Of a stretch of 38,797 nucleotides of DNA, positions 27,248-35,250 are shown piece by piece. The notes under the pieces are model-generated. The model had not been told where the DNA came from. It saw only the letters and a list, made by a program, of their open reading frames with translations, and did no database searches. Each line of letters opens with the position of its first letter. The first letter of the stretch is position 1. The stretch covers positions 1 to 38,797 of the forward strand of contig JAJYJO010000014.1 of assembly GCA_021789435.1 (NCBI GenBank), given 5' to 3'. Made by a program: the position numbers and the translations under genes. This DNA comes from Chloroflexota bacterium (GTDB taxonomy: Bacteria > Chloroflexota > Limnocylindria > Limnocylindrales > CSP1-4).

Positions 27248-27534
27248 CTGGTCCGTACCAGCGGACCGAGGAGCAGCGCGACGACCTCGTTGAGCGGGTC
27301 GCCCGCGAGATCCTTCTGCGCGGGCTGACCGGCCCGGCGGTGCTCTTCCTCCAGGCCAACCGGCCGTACCGGCCCCTCGGCTCGAACGCGATGCTCTTCT
27401 TCGACCCCGTCCTTCGCGGCCTCTTCGGCGGCGAGCTGGCGCCGGCGAGCGAACTGCTCGCGGACGACCTGAGCATCGAGCAGCTGATCGAGCGGCTCCA
27501 GGAGGCCGACGAGGAATCGACCTGGGACGCCTGA
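27244..27534 (+). CDS. Small conserved-looking protein of unknown function
   Basis: A 96-aa soluble protein coupled to the macro-domain gene by a GTGA overlap. It has no signal peptide, Cys pairs or membrane helix. The centre, 'AVLFLQANRPYRPLGSNAML' then 'FFDPVLRGLFG', is followed by a segment ending 'SIEQLIERLQEADEE'. This pattern reminds me of small proteins with a conserved 'FLxxxRPLxxLGSQ' stretch in other bacteria, but I cannot name a function. The track lists it as the end of a 290-aa ORF from 26662, most of which is a shadow of the macro gene. Confidence 0.7.
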   Translation: MTGPYQRTEEQRDDLVERVAREILLRGLTGPAVLFLQANRPYRPLGSNAMLFFDPVLRGLFGGELAPASELLADDLSIEQLIERLQEADEESTWDA

Positions 27535-27582
27535 TCGCCCAGGGGCTTGGTCGTCCCCGCGTCCCGGCCGGCGGGCGGCGGC

Positions 27583-27594
27583 TAGCATAGGGAG
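27583..27594 (+). promoter_or_regulatory. -10-like box TAGCAT six bases before a GTG start
   Basis: TAGCAT at 27583-27588 is followed by 'agggag' and then the GTG at 27595, the same spacing as before 17204 and 30469. The purine hexamer looks like a ribosome binding site but touches the start codon, too close for normal use. A leaderless transcript is therefore plausible. The 60-bp gap 27535-27594 holds nothing else I can identify. Confidence 0.45.
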
Positions 27595-29304
27595 GTGAGC
27601 AGCCAGCCGCGCGCCTTCTTCACCCTGGATCTCGGTGCGGCGACGGCCGCGGCTGCCCTGGTCGGCCACATCGGTGGCCGCTGGCGGCTTCTGGCGGCCG
27701 CCGCCGGCCCGGCCGCGGTCGGTCCCGAACCGCTCCTCGACCTGCTCGCAGGGCGACTCCGGGCGGCCGATCCGGAGGCCCTCGCCGAGATCGCGCCCCG
27801 GTCGTCGGCCGGTTCTGCCAGCGACCCGGCCGACTGGCCCCGCCTCGTCGCCCGGAGCACGCCGCCGGCCGCCCTGGCGGCCCTCGCCGCCTCGCGGCGC
27901 CAGCGACTGCTGCTGGAGCGGGCGGCGCGGCGAGCCGGCTGGCGCGTCCTCGGCGCGAGCCTCGACGAGTCAGATGGGCTGGCCCTCTCTCGTCTCGCCC
28001 TGTCCGCCGACGTCTCGGCGATCCTGGTGGGCTCGGACGAGCCGCCGGGCGGCGACGAGCGGGACGGCCTCCCCGAGCTGATCGCCCTCGCCGGCGCGGC
28101 GAGCCGGCGCCGTCCGGACCTGCGCGTAGTCCTGGCCGGGGGCGCCACCCTCCACGCGGCGTCATTCCGCGCCTCGACCCCGGCGGGTCCGCCCTCCGGC
28201 GCCGAGCCGGCGGCGCCCGGCGGGTCGGCCCTCGAGCGGATCGCCGGCGAGGGGAACGGCCGGGAGGTCCTGCTGGCGGCCGGCGCGGGGGCCGCGGGAG
28301 GTTCGGGCCGGTCGGAGGGCGAGGAGCTGCGCGAGCTGCTCGCCGCGGTCCGCAGCCGGCCCGATGACGCACGCCGCGGCATCGCCCGGGCCACGGAAGC
28401 CCTCGCGCATCTCTTCGATCGCACCGTCGAGACCGTCGAGATCGGGCTCGACGGCGGTCTCCGCAGCCGGGCCGCCCCGGCCGGCGAGGCGCACGGTCGC
28501 GTGGCGGCCCGGCGCGTCGAGTCGGCCGTGGCGGCGCTCGTGCCGGCGGATCCCGACGAATCGGTGGTGGACGGCATCCTGGCCTGGTCGACGGTGCCGC
28601 TCGATCGCTACCGCCTCGGGGATCGGCTGTTGGAGCTGCGCCTGGCTCCATGGTCGGAGGCGGACGGCGAGGGTGCCCTGCTGCGGGTCGCGGCGGCGCG
28701 CGCCGCGCTCGAGCGGCTGGTGGCGCAGAGCCCGGAGATCGAGGCGCTGCCGCCGCCCGACCTCACGATCGCGGCGGGTGGCGTCTGGGCCGTCGCGCCC
28801 CCGCCGGTAGTGGCCCTGGTGGTGGCCGACCACGTCCGCCGAGCGGGTACCACGCAGCTGGCGCTCGATCACGCGCGGCTGCTGGGTCCGCTCGGAACGA
28901 TCGAGGATGACGGGGAGCTGCGGGCCGTGCTGACCGACCTGGCCCAGGACCTGCTGGCGCCCCTCGGCAGCCTGATCCTGCCGGCCGGCCTCCGGGCGGG
29001 CCGCAGCGCCGGTCGGCTCGTCGTCCATGCCGAGGCGGGGGCGACGGAGCTGGACCTGGTGCCCGGCGGCCTGGAGCTGGTGGACCTGCCGCCCGGCCAG
29101 GCGGCCACGGCCGAGCTCGACTTCCGCGACGCCGTCCGGCTCGGGACGCGGGGCCGCCGGTTCGCGACCCGGGTCTCGGGCGGGCTCGGCGGTCTGCTGG
29201 TCGACCTGCGTGACGTCCCGCTCCGCCTGCCCGAGCGGCCGGAACGGCGCCGGGAGCTGCTCGATGCCTGGCAGAGCGCTCTCTGGACGGGGCTCCGGCG
29301 ATGA
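27595..29304 (+). CDS. GlmL/MutL-like ASKHA-fold ATPase
   Basis: A 569-aa protein that begins 'MSSQPRAFFTLDLGAATAAA', an actin/Hsp70-fold phosphate-1 motif (DxGxxT). Several later stretches ('LGASLDESDGLALSRLALSA', 'DVSAILVGSDEPPGGDE', 'DLRVVLAGGATLHAASF') resemble the 'glutamate mutase L' (GlmL/MutL) family, as I remember it from Chloroflexota. GlmL proteins are thought to assist B12-dependent mutases, but no mutase or B12 gene is in the window. The last third ('LILPAGLRAGRSAGRLVVHA', 'RRFATRVSGGLGGLLVDLRD') is typical of the long Chloroflexota form. The next gene overlaps its stop (ATGA). Family call from memory; the biochemical role is unknown. Confidence 0.7.
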   Translation: MSSQPRAFFTLDLGAATAAAALVGHIGGRWRLLAAAAGPAAVGPEPLLDLLAGRLRAADPEALAEIAPRSSAGSASDPADWPRLVARSTPPAALAALAASRRQRLLLERAARRAGWRVLGASLDESDGLALSRLALSADVSAILVGSDEPPGGDERDGLPELIALAGAASRRRPDLRVVLAGGATLHAASFRASTPAGPPSGAEPAAPGGSALERIAGEGNGREVLLAAGAGAAGGSGRSEGEELRELLAAVRSRPDDARRGIARATEALAHLFDRTVETVEIGLDGGLRSRAAPAGEAHGRVAARRVESAVAALVPADPDESVVDGILAWSTVPLDRYRLGDRLLELRLAPWSEADGEGALLRVAAARAALERLVAQSPEIEALPPPDLTIAAGGVWAVAPPPVVALVVADHVRRAGTTQLALDHARLLGPLGTIEDDGELRAVLTDLAQDLLAPLGSLILPAGLRAGRSAGRLVVHAEAGATELDLVPGGLELVDLPPGQAATAELDFRDAVRLGTRGRRFATRVSGGLGGLLVDLRDVPLRLPERPERRRELLDAWQSALWTGLRR

Positions 29305-30422
29305 GGCGGGCGGCCGGACCCGAAGTGACGCCCCCGCGCGACGGCCCGCCGGCCGAGGTCGAGGCGACCGACCTCGCGGCGGTCCCTCTGCGGCGCCTGG
29401 TCGTGGCGGGGCCGCTCGTCCGGGTTCGCCTCCAGCCCGGCGACCGGCCGCTCGTCTCCGCCGGCGACGCGCTGCTGCCCGGTGCGCCGCTCCTCGAGCG
29501 CCTGCGGGACGCCGGGCTGGTCCAGGTCGCGGCCGGCGCGATCGAGCCGGACGGGGCGGCGGGCGGGGCGGCGCCCGGGCCGGCCGTCGGGCGGGAGCCG
29601 CAGCCCGGGGACCGGGTCGACGCGCTGGAGGTGACGGCCGGCCGGCTCGGGCGGCGCGGTCGCGAACGCCGTGCCGTCGGTGAGTTGCTTTACGCGGTGG
29701 ATGGGCACTGGCGCATGGCCGCCGGCGACCACCGCCAGGCGGTTGAATCTCCGGTGGCGGGGATTGTTCGCGCGGTGCGGCCCGGCATCGCGATCGAGCT
29801 CGCCCTCTCGGGCGACGGCCTGCCGGGCGCGGTGGCGTCCGGGGAGGCGGCCCGTGGCCGCCTGGAGCTGGCCGGCGGCCCGGACGCGGAACTCCGCCCG
29901 GGCGAGCTCGACGTGGGCCTGGCGGGCACCGTCCTGGTGGTCGGCTCGCGAGTGGACGCCGAGACTCTCACCCGGGCCCGGGCGATGGGCGTCCGGGCCG
30001 TGGTGGCCGGCGGCATCGGTTCGGCCGACCTGCGGGGGCTGGCGGCGTCCGAGGCGCGCCAGCGGGCCAGCCTCCACGAGCTGCCGCCATTCGCCGTCCT
30101 CGCCCTCGAGGGCTATCTGCGACGCTCGATCGCCTCTCCCGTGATGGTCCTCCTGGCCGCTCTCGCCGGGCGGGAGGTGGCCGTCATGACCGACCCACCG
30201 TTGCTGGTCTTCGACGGCGCGGACCTGGCCCTGCCGGATCGCGACCCGGCCTGGATCCGGGTCGCCCGCGGGCCGCTGGCCGGGCGCGAGGGTCGCTGGT
30301 CCGGCCGGGCGGGCCTGCGTCGCTTCGGGGCCGGCGTCCAGCTGGAGGCGGGCTTCGTCCGGCTGGCCCCGGGCGGGCATCCCGCGGTCGTACCGCTGGC
30401 CGATCTCCAGCGCTTCGGCTGA
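29301..30422 (+). CDS. Multidomain protein with lipoyl-like hairpin and KOW-like end, unknown function
   Basis: A 373-aa soluble protein coupled to the ATPase gene by an ATGA overlap. Residues 28-70 look like a beta-barrel or hammerhead ('LRRLVVAGPLVRVRLQPGDR'). Residues 127-165 resemble a biotinyl/lipoyl hairpin ('VDGHWRMAAGDHRQAVESPV', 'GIVRAVRPG') without an obvious acceptor Lys. Residues 208-240 suggest a Rossmann-like strand-helix-strand ('TVLVVGSRVDAETLTRARAM'). Residues 318-373 resemble a KOW/SH3-like barrel ('VARGPLAGREGRWSG', 'VVPLADLQRFG'). I remember similar conserved hypothetical proteins in Chloroflexota. The fixed pairing suggests a joint function, not known to me. Confidence 0.7.
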   Translation: MRRAAGPEVTPPRDGPPAEVEATDLAAVPLRRLVVAGPLVRVRLQPGDRPLVSAGDALLPGAPLLERLRDAGLVQVAAGAIEPDGAAGGAAPGPAVGREPQPGDRVDALEVTAGRLGRRGRERRAVGELLYAVDGHWRMAAGDHRQAVESPVAGIVRAVRPGIAIELALSGDGLPGAVASGEAARGRLELAGGPDAELRPGELDVGLAGTVLVVGSRVDAETLTRARAMGVRAVVAGGIGSADLRGLAASEARQRASLHELPPFAVLALEGYLRRSIASPVMVLLAALAGREVAVMTDPPLLVFDGADLALPDRDPAWIRVARGPLAGREGRWSGRAGLRRFGAGVQLEAGFVRLAPGGHPAVVPLADLQRFG

Positions 30423-30456
30423 CGGTCCGGGGGCCGCGCGCCGCCGGCCCTTCGGG

Positions 30457-30468
30457 TACCCTCGGGGC
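30457..30468 (+). promoter_or_regulatory. -10-like box TACCCT six bases before the tsaE ATG
   Basis: TACCCT at 30457-30462 is followed by 'cggggc' and the ATG at 30469, the same hexamer and spacing as before 17204. It would place the transcription start at the A of ATG. No matching -35 is seen at 17 bases. It lies in a 46-bp gap and may start the tsaE-tsaB-rimI-tsaD transcript. Confidence 0.45.
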
Positions 30469-30954
30469 ATGCCGATCGCCTCTGTTGCCGAGCGTGTCGT
30501 GGAGACGCGCGATCCGGCCGCGACCCGGGCCCTGGCCGGCCGCCTGGCGAAGGCGGCCGCGCCAGGCGATCTCGTCGCGCTCATCGGCGAGCTGGGGGCC
30601 GGCAAGACGCAGTTCGCCAAGGGCTTCGGGGCCGGCCTGGGCGTGACGGCCACGATCAACTCGCCGAGCTTCGTGCTGATGGCCGAGTACCGCGGCCGGC
30701 TGCCGCTCTTCCACCTCGACCTCTACCGCCTCGGCGAGACCGAGGAGGCCCTGGGTGGCGGGCTCCTCGACGACCGCCAGGCAGAGGGCGTGACGGTCGT
30801 CGAGTGGGCCGAGCGGCTCGGGCCGGCGCTCCCCGACGATCGGCTGGAGGTGCTGATCGAAGGCAGCGGCGACGAGCCGCGGCGGATCGCCGTGCGTGCC
30901 TCAGGGCCTCGTTCCGGCCGCTACCTGGAGGCGCTCGGGGAGCCGGCCGGATGA
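30469..30954 (+). CDS. tsaE: tRNA t6A synthesis ATPase TsaE
   Basis: TsaE is the ATPase of the TsaBDE complex that makes N6-threonylcarbamoyladenosine on ANN-decoding tRNAs. The 161-aa protein has a Walker A motif 'GELGAGKTQFAKGF' (residues 40-47 core), 'TINSPSFVLMAEYRGRLPLF' and 'HLDLYRLGETEEA' with the conserved HxDxYR, and 'VTVVEWAERL'. Its stop overlaps the tsaB ATG by four bases. Length is normal. Confidence 0.97.
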   Translation: MPIASVAERVVETRDPAATRALAGRLAKAAAPGDLVALIGELGAGKTQFAKGFGAGLGVTATINSPSFVLMAEYRGRLPLFHLDLYRLGETEEALGGGLLDDRQAEGVTVVEWAERLGPALPDDRLEVLIEGSGDEPRRIAVRASGPRSGRYLEALGEPAG

Positions 30955-31640
30955 ACGCCGGGCGCAACGCGATCCTCGCCCTCGACACCGCCACCACGCG
31001 CGCGGTGGTGGCGATCGGCCGGGCTGACGGCGGCCGGCTGGGCCTGACGGCCTGGCGGGTCGGCTACCGTCACGGCGAAGAGCTGCTGCCGGCCATCGAA
31101 CGCCTGCTGCGCGAGGTGGAGGTCTCGCTGGCCCAGCTGACCGGGATCGTCGCCGGGACGGGGCCGGGCGCCTTCACCGGGCTGCGGGTCGGCCTTGCCA
31201 CCGCCAAGGCGCTGGCTTACGCCCTGGGCCTGCCGATCGCCGGCATCCCGACCGGCGCGGCGCTCCTGGCTTCGGCGGCCGCGGCCGAGCGCGTCGGCCT
31301 CGACCGGCTGGCTCTCCTGCTCCCGGCCGGGCCGGCGGACCGGTTGCTGGTCACCGCCGGCGCCCCGGCCCGTCTGCTTCCCGGCGGCCGGGAGCCGGAG
31401 CTGCCGACAACCGCGATCGTCATCGCCCTGGACCTGCCGGGGCGCGCGCCCGCGGAGGCGATGGAGCGCGGCGAGCGAGCCTTCGACGGCCTTGGACCGG
31501 AGATGCTCCGGGCCGGCGCCGCCCGGCTCCGGGCGGGCGACGCGGACGACCTGGCGCGGCTGGTCCCCGAGTACGTGACGCTGCCTCGCGGCGTCGCCCA
31601 TGCCGCGGGAGAGGTGCGATGGTCGCGCGACCCCCGCTGA
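30951..31640 (+). CDS. tsaB: tRNA t6A synthesis protein TsaB
   Basis: TsaB is the ASKHA-fold partner of TsaD in t6A synthesis. The 229-aa protein has 'AILALDTATTRAVVAIG' (phosphate-1-like motif) and 'IVAGTGPGAFTGLRVGLATA', the family signature, followed by 'KALAYALGLPIAGIPTGAAL'. The ATG at 30951 overlaps the tsaE stop. The track's start at 30804 includes tsaE shadow sequence. It overlaps rimI by 22 bases. Confidence 0.95.
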   Translation: MNAGRNAILALDTATTRAVVAIGRADGGRLGLTAWRVGYRHGEELLPAIERLLREVEVSLAQLTGIVAGTGPGAFTGLRVGLATAKALAYALGLPIAGIPTGAALLASAAAAERVGLDRLALLLPAGPADRLLVTAGAPARLLPGGREPELPTTAIVIALDLPGRAPAEAMERGERAFDGLGPEMLRAGAARLRAGDADDLARLVPEYVTLPRGVAHAAGEVRWSRDPR

Positions 31641-32200
31641 GGCTGTCCGTCGAGGCGATGGGCCTGCCGGACCTCCCCGAGGTCCAGGCGATAGAGCGCC
31701 TCAGCTTCACCACGCCCTGGCCGCCGCACGCCTACCGGACCGAGCTCCAGTCGAACCGGCTGGCCCACTACGTGGTGGCCCGGGCGGACGGCCGCGTGGT
31801 CGGGTTCGCCGGGATGTGGCTCATGGTCGACGAGGCCCACGTGACGACGTTCGCCGTCCACCCGGCCTGGCGGCGGCAGCGGATCGGTGAGCGGATGCTC
31901 CTGAGCCTGATCGACGTGGCCCTCGCCCGCGGCGCCCGCGAGGCGACCCTGGAGGTCCGGCTCTCCAACCTGGGCGCCCGGCGGCTCTACGAGAAGTACG
32001 GCTTCCGGCCGGTGGGCCTGCGGCCCCGCTACTACAGCGACGACAACGAGGACGCCCTGATCATGACCACCGAGACCCTCGACGGAGCACCGATGCAGGC
32101 GCGCCTGGCGCGGCTGCGGGCCGCCCTGGAGGCGGCTCCGGAGCTGGAGTCGCCCGACGACGGGCCGGCCGGCGATCGCGGTCCGGCGGGTGGGGCGTGA
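31619..32200 (+). CDS. rimI: Ribosomal protein S18-alanine N-acetyltransferase RimI
   Basis: A 193-aa GNAT-fold acetyltransferase. RimI of enterics acetylates the N-terminus of S18, and homologues act on other proteins. It has 'LPEVQAIERLSFTTPWPPHA', typical of RimI, and the acetyl-CoA loop 'HPAWRRQRIGERMLLSLIDV'. 'LEVRLSNLGARRLYEKYGF' and 'RPRYYSDDNEDALIMT' follow. About 35 residues after 'TTETLD' are a variable tail. It lies between tsaB and tsaD, a common arrangement, and the ATG at 31619 lies in the end of tsaB. Confidence 0.93.
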   Translation: MVARPPLRLSVEAMGLPDLPEVQAIERLSFTTPWPPHAYRTELQSNRLAHYVVARADGRVVGFAGMWLMVDEAHVTTFAVHPAWRRQRIGERMLLSLIDVALARGAREATLEVRLSNLGARRLYEKYGFRPVGLRPRYYSDDNEDALIMTTETLDGAPMQARLARLRAALEAAPELESPDDGPAGDRGPAGGA

Positions 32201-32210
32201 CGGCGTCCCG

Positions 32211-33293
32211 GTGAGCGGACCCCTGGTCCTGGCGGTCGAATCGAGCTGCGACGAGACCGGGATCGCCCTGGTCGAGGGCGGCCGCCGGATCCTGGCCAAC
32301 GTGGTCGCCAGCCAGGTCGCGCTGCACGCCTCGACCGGCGGCATCGTCCCGGAGGTGGCGGCCCGGGCCCACCTGCGCTGGATCGTGCCCGTCCTCGACG
32401 AGGCCTGGAGCACGGCCGGCGTCGGCTGGTCGGACGTGGACGCGGTCGCCGTGACCGAGGGCCCGGGCCTGGCCGGCTCGCTGCTGGTCGGAATCAACTT
32501 CGCCAAGACGCTGGCCTTCGTCCACGACCGGCCGCTCGTCGGGGTCAACCACCTCGAGGGCCACCTCTACGCCGCCTGGCTGGAGGATGCGACCCGCGAG
32601 CTCGCGGAGCCCCGCTTCCCGCTGGTCGCCCTGATCGTCTCGGGCGGGCACACGTTCCTCGTGGCGATGCCCGGCCACCTCGAGTACCGGCTGCTGGGGA
32701 CCACCGTGGACGACGCCGCCGGCGAGGCCTTCGACAAGGTCGGCCGGCTGCTGGGGCTGGAGTACCCGGGAGGACCGGCCGTCCAGCGCGCCGCGGCCGC
32801 GGCCACGGCCCGCGACGTGGCCTTTCCGCGGGCCTGGCTCGGCCAGAGCTTCGACTTCAGCTTCAGCGGCCTCAAGACCGCGGCCCACCGGACGATCGCC
32901 GCGGTCCGTCGCGAGCACGGCCTGCCGGCGGCGCCCGAGCTGCCGGGCGTCGAGCCGGGCGCGGAGCTGCCGGCCGCGGCCGTCGCGGAGCTCGCCTACG
33001 GCTTCCAGGAGTCGGTCGTCGACGTGCTCGCCACCAAGACGCTCCGGGCGGCCCGCGAGACCGGCGCCCGCTCCATCGTCGTGGGCGGGGGCGTGGCCGC
33101 CAACGCCGCGCTGCGGGAGCGGATCGCCGCAGGCGCGGCCGAGATGGGGATCCCGGTCGTCGTGCCGCGGCCGGCACTCTGCACCGACAATGGAGCCATG
33201 ATCGGCGCGGCGGCCGCCTGGCGCTACGAGCGGGGTGAGCGGGCGGGGCTCGACCTGGACGCCCGGCCGTCGCTCCCGCTGGCGAGCCGGTGA
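32211..33293 (+). CDS. tsaD: tRNA t6A transferase TsaD
   Basis: TsaD transfers the threonylcarbamoyl group to A37 of tRNA. The 360-aa protein has 'VLAVESSCDETGIALVEGG' at the start, the metal-binding 'VNHLEGHLYAAWLE' (HxxxH), and 'PLVALIVSGGHTFLVAMPGH'. 'AGEAFDKVGRLLGLEYPGGP', 'SFDFSFSGLKTA' and 'IVVGGGVAANAALRE' follow, and 'ALCTDNGAMIGAAAAW' carries the last metal ligand Asp. I chose the GTG at 32211 because the family begins just before 'LVLAVESSCDET'; the track's GTG at 32190 would add seven residues and overlap rimI. Confidence 0.96.
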   Translation: MSGPLVLAVESSCDETGIALVEGGRRILANVVASQVALHASTGGIVPEVAARAHLRWIVPVLDEAWSTAGVGWSDVDAVAVTEGPGLAGSLLVGINFAKTLAFVHDRPLVGVNHLEGHLYAAWLEDATRELAEPRFPLVALIVSGGHTFLVAMPGHLEYRLLGTTVDDAAGEAFDKVGRLLGLEYPGGPAVQRAAAAATARDVAFPRAWLGQSFDFSFSGLKTAAHRTIAAVRREHGLPAAPELPGVEPGAELPAAAVAELAYGFQESVVDVLATKTLRAARETGARSIVVGGGVAANAALRERIAAGAAEMGIPVVVPRPALCTDNGAMIGAAAAWRYERGERAGLDLDARPSLPLASR

Positions 33294-34228
33294 CGGCCCG
33301 CCTCGACCCGCTCGAGGTCCGCCGCCAGCTCCGCGCGGCGGGCATCCAGGCCAGGCACTCCTACTCCCAGAACTTCCTGGCCGACCCGGCCGTCCTGCAG
33401 GCCATCCTGGACGAGGCCGCCCCGGCACCCGGCCGGCGGATCCTCGAGATCGGGCCCGGCCTGGGCATCCTGACGGGCGGCCTGCTGGCCGCCGGCGCGG
33501 TGGTGACCGCCGTGGAGATCGACCGCGGGCTCGCCGCCCGCCTGCGCCGGGTCCAGGCCGCGGCCGTCGAGCTCCACGAGCGGCTGCCGGGCGCCCCGGG
33601 CAGCCTCCACCTGGTCGAGGAGGATTTCCTGGACCGGACGCCGGCCGATCTCGTCGTCCCCCCGTATGATGTCGTCGCCAACCTGCCGTACCACATCACG
33701 AGCCCGGTCCTGCACCTGCTGCTCGGCGCGCCGCCCCGACCCGGCCGGGCGGTCCTGATGGTCCAGCGGGAGGTGGCCGACCGGCTGGCGGCCCCCCCCG
33801 GCGGTCTCAGCTACCTGTCGGTCTTCGTCCAGTACCAGGCCCGCGTGCGCCTCGCCTTCACCGTCCCCCGCGAGGCCTTCGAGCCTGCTCCCGCGGTCGA
33901 GTCGGCCGTGATCGTCCTGGAGCCGCGCCCCGACGACGACCCTGGGCGGATCGCGCCGGCCGCCGAGGACGACCTGTGGCGCCTGGTCCAGGCGGGCTTC
34001 CGGGAGCGGCGGAAGATGCTCCACAACGTCCTGGCCCGCCAGCTGCCGCTGCCTCGGGCGACCGTCGAGGCGGCGCTCGCGGCGACCGGGATCGACGGCG
34101 CGCGGCGGCCCCAGACGCTCGGGATGACGGACTGGATCGCGTTGCTGGGGGCGGTCGGCCCGCTGCCGCCCGACCCGCGCGGCCGACGTGCGGAGCCCCG
34201 CGGCGCCGCCGTGGAGCCCGAGCCGTGA
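33290..34228 (+). CDS. rsmA: 16S rRNA dimethyladenosine transferase RsmA (KsgA)
   Basis: RsmA dimethylates two adjacent adenines near the 3' end of 16S rRNA, a late 30S maturation step. The 312-aa protein has 'RHSYSQNFLADPAVLQAI', the SAM-binding 'RRILEIGPGLGILTGGLLAA', 'VTAVEIDRGLAARL', and the catalytic 'DVVANLPYHITSPVLHLLL'. The C-terminal domain includes 'FRERRKMLHNVLARQLP'. The GTG at 33290 overlaps the tsaD stop. The last ~25 residues are a Pro/Arg-rich tail. Confidence 0.96.
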   Translation: MTARLDPLEVRRQLRAAGIQARHSYSQNFLADPAVLQAILDEAAPAPGRRILEIGPGLGILTGGLLAAGAVVTAVEIDRGLAARLRRVQAAAVELHERLPGAPGSLHLVEEDFLDRTPADLVVPPYDVVANLPYHITSPVLHLLLGAPPRPGRAVLMVQREVADRLAAPPGGLSYLSVFVQYQARVRLAFTVPREAFEPAPAVESAVIVLEPRPDDDPGRIAPAAEDDLWRLVQAGFRERRKMLHNVLARQLPLPRATVEAALAATGIDGARRPQTLGMTDWIALLGAVGPLPPDPRGRRAEPRGAAVEPEP

Positions 34229-35250
34229 CCGATCCGCTCCGAGCGCTGGGGCCGGTCGTCCGGCTGGCGCCGGCCAAGCTGAACCTGACGCTCGCGGTGG
34301 TCGGCCGGCGGAGCGACGGCTACCACGAGCTGCACAGCGTCATGGTCCCGCTCGGCCTCGTCGATCGCCTCAGCCTGGCCGTGCTGCCGGCCGGCCACGA
34401 CAGCCTCCACGTGGCGGGCCGGCCGATCGGACGGCCCGCCGACAACCTGGTGCTCCGGGCGATCCGGGCGGCCCGGGGCGCGGTGACCGCGGCCGATCCC
34501 CGGAACCCGGTCCCGTCGCTGGCGGCGCGGCTGGAGAAGCGGATCCCCGTCGCGGCCGGCCTGGGGGGCGGCAGCAGCGACGCCGCGGCCGCGCTCGAGG
34601 GGGCGCTGGAGGCCTGGGGCGCCGGGCTGGCCGATGTCGAGCGGCTTCGCCTCGCGGCCGGGCTCGGATCCGATGTGCCCTTCTTCCTGGCCGGGGCGCC
34701 GGCCCTCGTCGAGGGTCGCGGCGAGCGCGTGACGCCGCTGCCCGGTCCGGCCGGTGAGCCGCCCGGGATCCTGCTCGTCACGCCGGCCGTGCCGATCCGC
34801 ACCCCGGACGTCTTCGCCGCCTACGACGGCGGGGCCCGGCCGGCGGCCGGGTCGGGCGCGCGGGCCGCCTCCGAGCACCTCGCCGCCGAGCTGCGGGGCC
34901 GTCTTCAGGCGCGCCGCCTGCTGGACCGGGCGGGGATCCTGGCCGCCGCCAACGACCTCACCGCCGCCGCCGCCGCCGTCGTCCCGGAGCTGGTCCCGTT
35001 CCGCCGCCGGCTGACCCGCCTGCTGGCGCGGCCGGTCGGCCAGACCGGCTCGGGCCCCAGCCTCTGGGTCCTCTATCCTTCGGAAGGCGCGGCCGCGGCG
35101 GCGGCCGACGAGGTCCGGGCCGCGCTCGACGACGGTCGCCTCGTCGCGCCGGGGGACGAGCCGCCGTTCATCGCCGCGACGACGATCGCCGCGGGCGCCA
35201 CCGTTCCGGCCGCTGCGGGCCGGCCAGAGGAGGGAGGCACGATCGCATGA
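34225..35250 (+). CDS. ispE: 4-diphosphocytidyl-2-C-methyl-D-erythritol kinase
   Basis: IspE is the GHMP-family kinase of the MEP isoprenoid pathway. The 341-aa protein has 'APAKLNLTLAVVGRRSDGYH' then 'ELHSVMVPLGLVDRL', and the ATP-binding 'IPVAAGLGGGSSDAAAAL' and 'LAAGLGSDVPFFLAG'. The C-terminal 'ARPVGQTGSGPSLWVLYPS' is the third GHMP motif. It is longer than the usual ~285-300 because of Ala/Arg-rich inserts and a tail. The GTG at 34225 overlaps the rsmA stop; rsmA-ispE adjacency is common. The track's start at 33976 is a shadow. Confidence 0.96.
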   Translation: MTDPLRALGPVVRLAPAKLNLTLAVVGRRSDGYHELHSVMVPLGLVDRLSLAVLPAGHDSLHVAGRPIGRPADNLVLRAIRAARGAVTAADPRNPVPSLAARLEKRIPVAAGLGGGSSDAAAALEGALEAWGAGLADVERLRLAAGLGSDVPFFLAGAPALVEGRGERVTPLPGPAGEPPGILLVTPAVPIRTPDVFAAYDGGARPAAGSGARAASEHLAAELRGRLQARRLLDRAGILAAANDLTAAAAAVVPELVPFRRRLTRLLARPVGQTGSGPSLWVLYPSEGAAAAAADEVRAALDDGRLVAPGDEPPFIAATTIAAGATVPAAAGRPEEGGTIA

